A DNA stretch of 58,479 bases from positions 1 to 58,479 of the forward strand of contig DATBGS010000147.1 of NCBI GenBank assembly GCA_036557885.1, in the 5' to 3' direction. Below, one piece after another: positions 33,866 through 41,800 of this stretch. Origin of the DNA: DATBGS01 sp036557885. GTDB lineage: Bacteria; Chloroflexota; Ktedonobacteria; Ktedonobacterales; DATBGS01. The position numbers were made by a program, and so were the translations under genes. The number at the start of each line of letters is the position of its first letter. Position 1 is the first letter of the stretch. The notes below the pieces were generated by a model. It saw only the letters and a program-made list of their open reading frames with translations. It was not told the origin of the DNA and searched no databases.

Positions 33866-34150
33866 ATGTTACTCTTATCGCTGGCCTGGGTCGTCCTGGG
33901 CGTCGTGATAGGCGGGCTGGCGCTTGGCGCGCGGCTGCTGCCTGCGGCGTGGAAACTGAACGAAGAAAGAAGAAAGTGGCTGATCATGCCGGGCCTTAGC
34001 GCGGGCGCAGCATTGCTGGGTGGCTGGCTGGGCACGCTCATCTGGGGGCGGCTCTTTGGCACGCCTACCGCGCTCTGGGTCGCAGTGCTGGTGGTTGCTC
34101 TCGGCCCCTGGCTGTTTCTCAGGCTGCGAGCACGTATCCAGAGAGCGTAG
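33866..34150 (+). CDS. Small membrane protein, unknown function
   Basis: A 94-residue protein with three hydrophobic segments (about 4-26, 43-62 and 67-86) joined by the polar loop KLNEERRKW and ending in a basic RLRARIQRA. No family is recognised. It begins 16 nt after the hydrolase stop (AAAGGCG site) and is followed 31 nt later by an MBL-fold gene, so the three may be one operon. The stretch CGAAGAAAGAAGAAAG in its coding sequence coincides with the oligopurine repeat but simply encodes EERRK. Confidence 0.6.
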   Translation: MLLLSLAWVVLGVVIGGLALGARLLPAAWKLNEERRKWLIMPGLSAGAALLGGWLGTLIWGRLFGTPTALWVAVLVVALGPWLFLRLRARIQRA

Positions 34151-34181
34151 AATAGAGGGAAATTGAGAGGAGGGCCAAACC

Positions 34182-35021
34182 ATGTCAACAGGTCTGCGGG
34201 TTCAACCCGTTGGGGAAGCAGTGGTCAGGGTGTTCACTATGTACGAACTTTCCTTCCATCTGGCGGAAGCGTTCAACGTGCCAGAAAGCGTCTGGCGCCC
34301 AGACTACGCGCAGTATTTTGAGCGGCCCATGCTGTTCCCAACGCAGGGCATCCATATCACCCTGCCTGGCATGTCGCTGCTCATTGATACCCCTATTTAT
34401 GATCTCACCCCGGATTCCCCATTCTACGCACCGGACGCCCAACCCCGGCCCGGATTGCTTGAGCAACTGGCGGAGCAGGGCATTGCGCCCGAAGACGTGA
34501 CCCAGGTCGTCATCACGCATACCCACTTCGACCACATCAACGGTGCCACCATCGAGCAGGAAGGACAGCTTAAGCCGCGTTTTCCGCGTGCCCACTACTA
34601 CCTGGGGCGTGCCGACTGGGAATCCAACCAGAAAAAGCTACTCCAGCCCGATTCACTTTTCAGCCGCACGATGGGTGCTCTGGAAAAACAGGGAGTGCTT
34701 GAGTTTGTTGAGACGGCGACTGAGCTTGGGCCAGGGGTGACGATCATTCCCGCGCCAGGCGAGAGCAAGGGCCACCAGATCGTTCGTATCCACTCTGGCG
34801 GGCAGACGCTCTATTGCATCGGTGATCTCTATCATCATCCCGTTGAGGCCGAACACCCCGATTGGATGCAGGCCGGCATTGACGTGGAGGCGAACCTTCA
34901 GAGCCGCGCAGCCTTCGTTCCAAGGGCGCTGGATGAAGACGCCTTGCTCATCGCAACCCATATCCCAGGCATTGGCCGTCTCAGGCGCACTGCCAGTGGT
35001 GGCGTCTGGGAAGCAGCATAA
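34182..35021 (+). CDS. MBL-fold metallo-hydrolase
   Basis: The 279-residue protein has the metal-binding motif VVITHTHFDHINGA (H-x-H-x-D-H), GHQIVRIHSGGQTLYCIGDLYHHP, which provides the third histidine and the bridging aspartate, and a terminal ATHIPGIG histidine. This is the metallo-beta-lactamase fold, of the quorum-quenching lactonase or general hydrolase type rather than a true beta-lactamase. The substrate is unknown. GAGGAGGG precedes the ATG. Confidence 0.87.
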   Translation: MSTGLRVQPVGEAVVRVFTMYELSFHLAEAFNVPESVWRPDYAQYFERPMLFPTQGIHITLPGMSLLIDTPIYDLTPDSPFYAPDAQPRPGLLEQLAEQGIAPEDVTQVVITHTHFDHINGATIEQEGQLKPRFPRAHYYLGRADWESNQKKLLQPDSLFSRTMGALEKQGVLEFVETATELGPGVTIIPAPGESKGHQIVRIHSGGQTLYCIGDLYHHPVEAEHPDWMQAGIDVEANLQSRAAFVPRALDEDALLIATHIPGIGRLRRTASGGVWEAA

Positions 35022-35366
35022 TTAGATGTCCACTTCGTAGCGGTCAGGGTTCTGGCGATCAAGCAAGACTGGCACACCTTGACCAATCTTATAGTTTATT
35101 GCACCAAGCCTCTCAGTAGTAAACGTCCGGGTGTGGCCGGTCTTTGGGTCGGTCCACTCGGCCACCAGGATATGAATCGTCTGTTGGTGGCTGCCGCTCG
35201 ACCGACGCACTTCCTTGAATCTGACCACCTTCGCGGTAATTATCTCGCCGTTTTCCCGCAGGTCTTCTAGCCGTTTCTGTCTAATCCCCATTCCAAGCAA
35301 GGCCAGCACACCAGACACCATTACGAGAACCACGACAATGACAATAAACCACCCAGGAGCACCCAT
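35022..35366 (-). CDS. DUF3592-like single-span membrane protein
   Basis: A 114-residue protein with one N-terminal membrane helix (about 6-26) followed by a small beta-rich domain: GEIITAKVVRFKEVRR and LVAEWTDPKTGHTRTFTTE, then GQGVPVLLDRQNPDRYEV. This order (A-x-V, W-x-D-x-x-G-x-x-x-x-F, G-x-x-V-x-V-x-Y/D-P) resembles DUF3592. The function is unknown. It is tail-to-tail with the MBL-fold gene with no spacer. GAGGAGG precedes the start. Confidence 0.6.
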   Translation of the reverse strand: MGAPGWFIVIVVVLVMVSGVLALLGMGIRQKRLEDLRENGEIITAKVVRFKEVRRSSGSHQQTIHILVAEWTDPKTGHTRTFTTERLGAINYKIGQGVPVLLDRQNPDRYEVDI

Positions 35367-35538
35367 GAGCTTCCTCCTCTTCTGCTTGCAGCGATGATAG
35401 GCAACAAACGCTTCTCCTCCATCTTAGCAGAATGCTCATGGGCATTCGATGAACTATCAGACAGCCGCAGTGTGAGCAGAGAGGCAAATCAGAGCCTTTC
35501 TTCGTACGTATCGCCCTGCACTCTGGGGAACAGATCAC

Positions 35539-36294
35539 CTACGAACCCTGCGTTGCTCTGCTCTCAAAGTATGCGGTGGCCTCTGCCGCTGACTCTGGTT
35601 GCAGGATATTGTGCGCCGCGAAGTCTTCCGCCTGCGGATAGCCGCTGGCGCGAACGACGGCAGCGGCGTGTTCCAGATCATATGGCGTGCGCCGCAAGAC
35701 GACCTCTGGTCCCAGCGCGAGCCAGTAGGCTCCCGGCTCAGCATAGGGCATGCCGACACTTCCAGCGTTGACAATCTCTTTCCCGTCCAGGTGGCGGTCA
35801 TACTGCATATGGGTGTTTCCACAGACGATCATGTTCTGCGTCACCCCTGCCAACATTGCTCTGAGGCGGGCTTCTGGCGTTGCAACCGTGAGAATCTCCT
35901 CATCGCTGCGTGGCGTCCCATGACAGAACAACACCTCTCCCAAGCCTTCAATTGAAAGCTGGAGATGCTCTGGCAGGCTGGCGAGAAAGTCTCGCTGGCT
36001 GCGGTCCAGTTGCTTTGCCATCCAGTTCGTTATCTCCAGCACCTCTTTGGAAAACTTGGGATGAGGTGAGATGCCATCATAGGCGGCGACAACTTCGCGC
36101 TCACAGTTGCCCCGAATGTAGCGGACACGCTCCCCCAAATCCAAAAGACGCTGCAACGTCTGTATTGCCAGAGGCCCTGGCACAATATCTCCCCCAATGA
36201 CAATCAGATCAAAATGGGCTTGCTCAATCTCTTCAAGGACGGCATCCAACGCGGGCAGATTGCCGTGAATGTCGTAGAGTGCTGCTACCTTCAT
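35539..36294 (-). CDS. Metallophosphoesterase, YfcE-like
   Basis: The 251-residue calcineurin-like phosphoesterase shows all metal motifs in order: ALYDIHGN (D-x-H), VIGGDIVPGP (G-D), YIRGNCE (G-N), LFCHGTP (H) and CGNTHMQYDR (G-x-T-H-x). This is the layout of YfcE/YmdB-like diesterases, which cleave phosphodiesters with two metal ions. The biological substrate is unknown. Two operator-like palindromes lie upstream at 36369-36414. ATG 36294 follows GGAGCAG. Confidence 0.87.
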   Translation of the reverse strand: MKVAALYDIHGNLPALDAVLEEIEQAHFDLIVIGGDIVPGPLAIQTLQRLLDLGERVRYIRGNCEREVVAAYDGISPHPKFSKEVLEITNWMAKQLDRSQRDFLASLPEHLQLSIEGLGEVLFCHGTPRSDEEILTVATPEARLRAMLAGVTQNMIVCGNTHMQYDRHLDGKEIVNAGSVGMPYAEPGAYWLALGPEVVLRRTPYDLEHAAAVVRASGYPQAEDFAAHNILQPESAAEATAYFESRATQGS

Positions 36295-36368
36295 ATGCTG
36301 CTCCGTTCGCTGAGAGAACTGCTTTGCTCTAAGCGTAACAGATGCTCAGCGACGAGAGAAAGCAATAG

Positions 36369-36414
36369 CTATGCTCTCAGCATAGGGAAGGGAAGAACTA
36401 TGCTCAGAGCATAC
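36369..36414 (-). promoter_or_regulatory. Pair of operator-like palindromes
   Basis: CTATGCTCTCAGCATAG (36369-36385) and CTATGCTCAGAGCATAC (36398-36414) share the dyad TATGCT-N3-AGCATA and are 29 bp apart, close to three helical turns. A half-site ATGCTCAG follows at 36341-36348. They lie upstream of the phosphoesterase gene and look like binding sites for a dimeric regulator that I cannot name. Confidence 0.5.
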
Positions 36415-36440
36415 CTGACCGCCAGCGGATGAGCGATCAT

Positions 36441-36494
36441 TTACGAAGAAAGAAGAAAGGGGAGACTCACCGGCATCCTTGCCAGTGAGCGCCC
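36441..36494. repeat. Oligopurine motif next to a degenerate hairpin repeat
   Basis: TTACGAAGAAAGAAGAAAGG (36441-36460) is a copy of the oligopurine repeat that clusters at 39.9-41.8 kb. It is followed at 36465-36494 by ACTCACCGG, CATCCTTG, CCAGTGAGCG, a diverged, shortened copy of the GC-rich hairpin repeat. Both lie between the propeller gene end and the phosphoesterase start. Confidence 0.6.
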
Positions 36495-36542
36495 CTTTCA
36501 TAGAGGTGAATGCCTTGCCCCAAAAGACGCTGTGCCCCTTCC

Positions 36543-39500
36543 CTACTCCTCCCCGTTGTTAATCGCCGGAGGCAGCACCGCCACCACCGCCAGTTCGCGT
36601 ATGCGGTTATTAAACGCCGCAACGTCCGTCTCGATCAACTCCTGAAGCTGCTTCTGGTATCCGGCCAGCTTCCCAGCAAGCTCCTCGTAAAGCTGTTGGG
36701 ATTGGCGGGTGGGCGCGGCCTCCGCGCTGCTCACGGCATAGCCCAGGAACGCAAAGCGGGTGTTGAGCTTGATGGGATAGTTGAGCGTATCCTGGCGGCT
36801 CTTGGCCTTGGTCTGGATCAGCTCCTCTTCCAGCGCCGTCAGCTTCTCCTTGAGCGTCTTGCCCGCCTCGGTGACGGCCTCAGCATCCTTCTGCTTTTTG
36901 GTCTTGCGCTCCCACTCCTCCACCTGCCCGCGCAGGCTGCGAATCGTGCGAATGGCATCGTTGGTCTGCGAAAGGCTATCGCGCACCTTGATTGCCAGAT
37001 CGTACTGCGCCTCCAGATCGTGCTGGCTGGCTTCGATGCGCGGGTCCATCACGATCTCAAACGTTTCCGTCTGGGAGGCATCGCCCACCGTCAGGCGCAC
37101 CTGATAGGTGCCCGGTGGCACCGTCGGCCCCGCCAGTGCCGCTTCCGAAGCGACATAGCCCGCCACCTTGTGCGGGCCTGGCACGCGCATATTCCAGATG
37201 AAGCGGTTGGCCCCGGCCTCGTTGGGCACAAATGCGTCGCGCTGCTTCTCCTCGCCTTCCGTATCTTTGGAGGTATGCTCGTCGGGCTTCTCCTTGGCCT
37301 TCTCCTTCTCCTTCTCTTTCTCCTTCGCCTCCTCTTTCTTGCTCACAAAGCTGCGCAGTTCCTTGCCCTCCGCCGTCAGGAACGTCAGCTTGATCTCGCC
37401 TTCTGGCTTCTCCTTCAGGTAGTAGGTCACGATGACGCCATCCGGCGGATTCTGCCCGGCCTCCAGCGGCTGGCCGATCATCCTGCCGCCTGGCTTTTCC
37501 ACCTGCTTCGTCAGCAGCAAGAAGGGGCCGCCGCCAAACTCATAGTTGCGGCCACCGGCGCTGCCCGGCTCTGTGGAGATTTGATCTGAGCCAGTGAGCG
37601 CGTGCAGCGTCGGGCGCGGCTTGTAGAGATGCACCGAGGCATCCGCCACCGCAGCGGTAATCTGGCGCAGCGGCGATATATCGTCCAGAATCCAGAACGA
37701 GCGCCCATGCGTGGCAACGACCAGATCGCTGTCATGAATCACCAGATCGTGGATGGGCACGACAGGCAGATTCAGTTGCAGCGGCTGCCAGTGCGCGCCA
37801 TCATCAAACGAGACGTGGATGCCTGTCTCCGTCCCTGCGTAGAGCAGTCCGCGCTGCTGCGGGTCTTCGCGGATGGCCCGCGTGAAGTCATCCTCATGAA
37901 TGCCGGTGGTGATCTTGTGCCAGGTCTTGCCGTAGTCATTGGTCTTGAAGAGATACGGCTGGAAATCGTCGTGCTTGTAGCGATTGGCCGCCAGATACGC
38001 GGTGGCCGGGTCGTGCGGCGATGGCTCGATAATGCTGATCAGCGCCCACTCCGGCAGCGCCTTGGGCGTCACATTCTCCCAGTTTTTGCCACCATCCCGC
38101 GAGATATGCACCAGCCCATCATCCGAGCCAGCCCAGAACAGCCCGCGCTTTTTGGGCGACTCCGCAAACGCAAAGATGGTGCAGTACATCTCCGCGCCCG
38201 TGTTGTCTTTCGTCACGGGGCCGCCCGATGACTCCTGCTTCGTGACATCGTTGCGCGTCAGGTCTGGGCTGATCTCTTCCCAGCTTGCGCCCTCGTCTGT
38301 TGAGCGGAAGACGTGATTGCCGGTGACATAGAGCACGTTGGCGTCATGCGGCGAAAGCAGAATCGGGTACGTCCACTGGAAGCGATACCTGTAATCTTTG
38401 GCGCCCAGACCCGAACCAGCCTCCGGCCAGACCATGACGTTGCGTGCCTGACCAGTACGCCGGTCATAGCGCGTGAGATAGCCCTGGTAGTTTCCGGCAA
38501 AGATGATATTGGGGTTATCAGGCCGGACAGCGATATAGCCGCTCTCGCCGCCGCCAATCTCATCCCACTCCGCCTGCATAATTGACCCCAGGAATGAGCG
38601 GCTGGGCAAGCTCAGGGTGCTGTTATCCTGCTGCGCACCGTAGACGCGATAATACGGCTGGTTATCGGTGATAACGTGGTAGAACTCCGACGTGGGCTGG
38701 TTATAGATCGAAGACCAGGAATCCCCGCCAGTAAACGACACGGTAGCCCCGCCGTCGTTGCCGCAAATCATGCGTTTGGGGTCGCGTGGGTCAATCCACA
38801 GGTCGTGGTTATCGCCATGCGGAACGGGCACCTCAGAGAACGATTTGCCCCCGTCAATGGACTTCCAGCAGCGCACATTCAGCGCCCAGATCGTCTCAGG
38901 GTCTTGTGGGTCGGCAAAGATATGCTGGTAATACCAGGGGCGCCCATGAATAGCGCTCTCCTCAGAGAGCCGCTGCCACGTCTCGCCGCCGTCATCCGAG
39001 CGGAACAGCGCCCGATCCTCGGCCTCCACAATGGCCCAGACGCGCTCCGCCTTGGCCGGGGAGATTGCCACGCCGATCTTGCCGAGCGTGCCCTTGGGCA
39101 GCCCTTTGTTGCGGGTGATTTCCTTCCAGGTATCGCCGCCATCGGTGGACTTAAACAGCCCGCTGCCCTCGCCGCCGCTGTTCAGGGCATGCGGCATGCG
39201 GACCGCTTCCCAGAACGCCGCGTACAGAATGCGCGGGTTGTTGGGGTCCATCGCCAGATCAATCGCCCCGGCTTTGTCGCTGCGGAACAAAATCTGCTCC
39301 CAGGTTTTGCCGCCGTCCTTCGAGCGATAGACGCCGCGCTCCGGGTTGGGGCCATGCGCGTGCCCAAACGCCGCCACATAGACCAGATCAGGGTTGGTGG
39401 GATGAATGACCACGTTGGCGATATTGCGCGTCTTCTCCAGGCCCAGATGCGTCCAGGTCTTGCCCGCATCGGTGGATTTATACACGCCGTCCCCATGCGA

Positions 39501-39806
39501 AACATTACCGCGAATGGTCGTCTCGCCCATACCCACATAGATCACATTGGGGTCAGAAAGCGCGACATCAATCGCGCCCACCGAGGCACGCTTAAAGAAG
39601 CCATCCGAGACATTCTCCCAGACGATGCCCCCATCCGTCGTTTTCCAGATGCCGCCACCCGTTGAGCCAAAGTAAAAGATCTGCGAATGCGCCGGATCAC
39701 CGGCCACCGCCACGACTCGCCCGCCACGATGCGGGCCAATCAGACGCCATTCCAGCGAGCGAAACAGTGCTGGATCAACCGTCTGCTCTGCTACTGTCTT
39801 AGCCAC
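36543..39806 (-). CDS. Sortilin/VPS10-like BNR-repeat beta-propeller protein (glycosyl hydrolase-like)
   Basis: The 1087-residue protein has about a dozen BNR/Asp-box repeats of the form S-x-D-x-G-x-T-W (KTTDGGIVWENV, KSTDAGKTWTHL, RSKDGGKTWEQI, RSDDGGETWQRL and more), which build two propellers as in sortilin-like proteins annotated as glycosyl hydrolases. About residues 790-850 form a Lys/Glu-rich charged linker, followed by an Ig-like FIWNMRVPGP domain and a C-terminal coiled coil (about 930-1060). No signal peptide is seen after the GTG start (39806, AGAAGGG site), which is odd as relatives are usually secreted. Function unknown; peptidase or ligand-binding roles are possible. Confidence 0.85.
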   Translation of the reverse strand: MAKTVAEQTVDPALFRSLEWRLIGPHRGGRVVAVAGDPAHSQIFYFGSTGGGIWKTTDGGIVWENVSDGFFKRASVGAIDVALSDPNVIYVGMGETTIRGNVSHGDGVYKSTDAGKTWTHLGLEKTRNIANVVIHPTNPDLVYVAAFGHAHGPNPERGVYRSKDGGKTWEQILFRSDKAGAIDLAMDPNNPRILYAAFWEAVRMPHALNSGGEGSGLFKSTDGGDTWKEITRNKGLPKGTLGKIGVAISPAKAERVWAIVEAEDRALFRSDDGGETWQRLSEESAIHGRPWYYQHIFADPQDPETIWALNVRCWKSIDGGKSFSEVPVPHGDNHDLWIDPRDPKRMICGNDGGATVSFTGGDSWSSIYNQPTSEFYHVITDNQPYYRVYGAQQDNSTLSLPSRSFLGSIMQAEWDEIGGGESGYIAVRPDNPNIIFAGNYQGYLTRYDRRTGQARNVMVWPEAGSGLGAKDYRYRFQWTYPILLSPHDANVLYVTGNHVFRSTDEGASWEEISPDLTRNDVTKQESSGGPVTKDNTGAEMYCTIFAFAESPKKRGLFWAGSDDGLVHISRDGGKNWENVTPKALPEWALISIIEPSPHDPATAYLAANRYKHDDFQPYLFKTNDYGKTWHKITTGIHEDDFTRAIREDPQQRGLLYAGTETGIHVSFDDGAHWQPLQLNLPVVPIHDLVIHDSDLVVATHGRSFWILDDISPLRQITAAVADASVHLYKPRPTLHALTGSDQISTEPGSAGGRNYEFGGGPFLLLTKQVEKPGGRMIGQPLEAGQNPPDGVIVTYYLKEKPEGEIKLTFLTAEGKELRSFVSKKEEAKEKEKEKEKAKEKPDEHTSKDTEGEEKQRDAFVPNEAGANRFIWNMRVPGPHKVAGYVASEAALAGPTVPPGTYQVRLTVGDASQTETFEIVMDPRIEASQHDLEAQYDLAIKVRDSLSQTNDAIRTIRSLRGQVEEWERKTKKQKDAEAVTEAGKTLKEKLTALEEELIQTKAKSRQDTLNYPIKLNTRFAFLGYAVSSAEAAPTRQSQQLYEELAGKLAGYQKQLQELIETDVAAFNNRIRELAVVAVLPPAINNGEE

Positions 39807-39959
39807 GAGTGTTTTACCCTTCTCAGATGTACGATTTACAACATCTCTTTCAGAGATACTGCCTATTGTATCGCGCTTTGCAAGAACGTGACGGATACCT
39901 TACTTCTTTCTTCGTAATCCTTAAACTACCTAACAAAACCTCCTGGAAGTGGGATGCTT

Positions 39960-40012
39960 GTAGCCCCGGCCTCCGTGCCGGGGACGCTGCCCGGCACGGA
40001 GGCCGGGGCTAC
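39960..40012. repeat. Head-to-head GC-rich hairpin repeat (CCCCGG subtype)
   Basis: Two copies in opposite orientation form perfect 23-bp arms (39960-39982 and 39990-40012; each copy starts GTAGCCCCGGCCTCCGTGCC) around a 7-nt loop. It is the most stable hairpin noticed in the window and lies between two divergent genes. Confidence 0.85.
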
Positions 40013-40079
40013 AGCAAGGCGAACGTGATCTGCTCTCTCAGAGTAGAGAGCGGTAAGGTACGAAGAAAGAAGTAAGGGT

Positions 40080-40108
40080 TTGACAGATTAGAACTTGTGT
40101 TCTATAGT
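40080..40108 (+). promoter_or_regulatory. Consensus promoter with LexA-type SOS box in the spacer
   Basis: TTGACA (40080-40085), a 17-bp spacer and TATAGT (40103-40108) make a near-perfect sigma-70/sigma-A promoter. The spacer and -10 edge contain the perfect palindrome TAGAAC-TTGT-GTTCTA (40089-40104), which fits GAAC-N4-GTTC, the LexA/DinR box of Gram-positive bacteria. A repressor there would cover the promoter of the gene at 40122. Confidence 0.7.
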
Positions 40109-40121
40109 AGAGGGGTGATGT

Positions 40122-40772
40122 GTGTCTGCTTTGTTAGTGATGATGGAAAGGATGGATGAGCAGATGGAGAAACCCCACGAGATGAGGGATTTTCCTTTTG
40201 ACCTGAAAGTTCTGGAGCCTGAAGCGGCAGAGTACCTCGCCAGAACCAGGCGAGATGTGTCAGTGCTGCTCAGGGAAGAGATGCCCGCTGAAGGCGAGGA
40301 TTACGGTCCCTGGACGCCCCAGATGGAGTGGCTGCTGTACCTGGCGAACGAGAAGTGGGCCACCGTGCAATTGTTGGACGTGTTCGCTTACCTACTCAGG
40401 GCTAGAACCCTCTGGGCGGTTGTTCTGTTGTTCGGGGAGCGGGATTCAGACGGGATTCTCTGGACGGAGGAGCTAGAGGATTGGGCGCGCTGGAAAGAGG
40501 CAGACGAGGACGAGCAGCGCCGGTTCGTGGCCCGCGCAAGACCGCAATGGACGGGGGATCGGGTCGCTGATGAGATTTTGAAGAAGTTGCACCAGGGCCA
40601 GTATGGGCGAAGAGACCTCTATGTGCTGTTTAATCGGAACGTCTCGGCAGAACAACTCGACAAGGCGCTCTTTCTCTTGCATCGCCAGGGCCGCATCACC
40701 GTCAAGCTGTGGCGCACTGCCGGGCGTCCCCGCGAGGTGTGGATGCTGTGGAAGGATGAGTACGTGAACTAG
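40122..40772 (+). CDS. Hypothetical protein with C-terminal winged-helix-like domain, possibly SOS-regulated
   Basis: I do not recognise the family of this 216-residue acidic protein. The C-terminal 75 residues (DEILKKLHQGQYGRRDLYVLF, here cut to its helix core EILKKLHQ, then NRNVSAEQLDKALFLLHRQG and TAGRPREVWML) look like the winged-helix tail of DUF3987/primase-type replication proteins of plasmids and phages. The N-terminal two thirds are helical with no clear motif. The GTG start at 40122 follows AGAGGGG by 6 nt; an ATG 4 nt upstream is in a closed frame. Its promoter carries a LexA-type box, suggesting induction by DNA damage. Repeats flank it on both sides. Confidence 0.65.
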   Translation: MSALLVMMERMDEQMEKPHEMRDFPFDLKVLEPEAAEYLARTRRDVSVLLREEMPAEGEDYGPWTPQMEWLLYLANEKWATVQLLDVFAYLLRARTLWAVVLLFGERDSDGILWTEELEDWARWKEADEDEQRRFVARARPQWTGDRVADEILKKLHQGQYGRRDLYVLFNRNVSAEQLDKALFLLHRQGRITVKLWRTAGRPREVWMLWKDEYVN

Positions 40773-41077
40773 GGACTTTCTTCTTTCTTCGTAGTTCAGA
40801 GAAGCATGCAGAGAGATGAAGGCGTACTTCTCTCTGCATATTACTTTCTTCTTTCTTCGTAGTTCAGAGAACAGGAAACGTTATCATATCTCTTACCTTT
40901 CTTCTTTCTTCGTAGCCTGGTTTCTGTAGTCTATATATGTTCATATATATGTATGTATATAGATTCTCTCTTACGAAGAAAGAAGTAAGTGGTCCCTTCT
41001 GAGATGATAGACTGAAGGCCAGCAGATCAGCCGAAAAGTAGTTGCAAGCGCCCCAGGATGGGATATGCTGGAGGGGT
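40773..41077. other. Intergenic repeat array and AT-rich segment
   Basis: This 305-nt gap holds three oligopurine motif copies in one orientation (40775-40794, 40843-40862, 40895-40914) and one inverted (40971-40990). The first two are extended 29-nt direct repeats (40775-40803 and 40843-40871) ending GTAGTTCAGAGAA. Between 40920 and 40965 lies an alternating AT stretch (TATATATGTTCATATATATG). No ORF of note. A possible HigBA promoter is TTGCAA (41042-41047) with TATGCT (41064-41069), weak. Confidence 0.7.
40807..40838 (+). terminator. Hairpin downstream of the 40122 gene
   Basis: TGCAGAGAGA (40807-40816) pairs perfectly with TCTCTCTGCA (40829-40838) around a 12-nt loop, followed by the pyrimidine-rich TATTACTTTCTTC. 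A plausible terminator 35 nt after the stop codon. Confidence 0.5.
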
Positions 41078-41788
41078 ATGCACATCATCACCAAGCGTAC
41101 GCTGAAAGCGTTCTGGGCAAAATACCCGGATGCAGAAACGCCGTTAGATACGTGGTACCGTATCATGAAGAAGGGGCAATTTACCGATTTCGCTCATCTC
41201 AAGCAAACGTTCAGCAGCGCCGATTATGTGGGAAAGCTCACGGTGTTTGACATAGGAGGCAACAAGTACCGCCTGATAGCCTCTATCCACTACAACACAG
41301 GCCAGGTGTACATCAGGAATGTGCTAACACATGCCGAATATGACAAGGGGGATTGTGAAGAAGTGACACAGACACAAAGAATCATGCCGGAACCACAAGC
41401 GCTCTCCCAGGCGTGGCTGGCATTCAAAAATACCGTTGGGATCACCTCAATTAAGACAGAAGAAGATTACGAGCAGGTAGTTGCGGTTATTGATTACCTG
41501 CTTGACATCGTGGAGGATGATGAGGATCACCCGCTTGTGGACGTGCTGCACTACTTTGGCGATTTGGTGGAACGATGGGAAGATGTACACGTCATCATCC
41601 CCGATGTGCCCCCTCGTGAAGTGCTGCACTTTCTGATGGAACAGCACAGCCTGGCGCCGGAAGACCTGGCCGACTATGCGCCGCCGAATAAAATTGCCGA
41701 AATCCTGGCGGGCAAGCGTGCCATCAGCGTAGCGCTGGCGAAGAAGCTCGCCCAGCGGTTCCATGTCCATGCTGATCTATTTCTATGA
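41078..41788 (+). CDS. higBA: HigB toxin - HigA antitoxin fusion protein
   Basis: Residues 1-92 match HigB-type mRNA interferases (MHIITKRTLKAFWAKYPDAE at the start, SADYVGKLTVFDIGGNKYRL, and the closing signature NVLTHAEYDKGD). Residues 103-236 match the HigA antitoxin: TEEDYEQVVAVIDYLLD, then an XRE helix-turn-helix from about 181 (FLMEQHSLAPEDLADY, PPNKIAEILAGKRAISV). In other bacteria these are two genes, higB then higA; here they share one frame with no stop. An internal ATG at 41384 (Met103) with only a weak AAAGA site could give free antitoxin. The fusion may hold the toxin inactive until proteolysis separates the halves. Confidence 0.82.
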   Translation: MHIITKRTLKAFWAKYPDAETPLDTWYRIMKKGQFTDFAHLKQTFSSADYVGKLTVFDIGGNKYRLIASIHYNTGQVYIRNVLTHAEYDKGDCEEVTQTQRIMPEPQALSQAWLAFKNTVGITSIKTEEDYEQVVAVIDYLLDIVEDDEDHPLVDVLHYFGDLVERWEDVHVIIPDVPPREVLHFLMEQHSLAPEDLADYAPPNKIAEILAGKRAISVALAKKLAQRFHVHADLFL

Positions 41789-41800
41789 AGGGCGGTAATT

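Larger units (their letters stand above)
39807..40121. other. Intergenic region with repeat cluster and SOS-type promoter
   Basis: This 315-nt gap between divergent genes has no gene. It holds an oligopurine motif (39899-39917), a head-to-head GC-rich hairpin (39960-40012), an oppositely oriented oligopurine motif (40059-40078), and a promoter with a LexA-type box (40080-40108). The two oligopurine copies thus form inverted flanks around the GC-rich hairpin. Confidence 0.7.

Noticed and set aside
36510..37589. 359-codon plus-strand ORF (and 38676-39665, 329 codons)
   Set aside because: Both are antisense to the propeller gene, whose Asp-box repeats prove the minus frame. Their long length follows from GC-rich codon bias.
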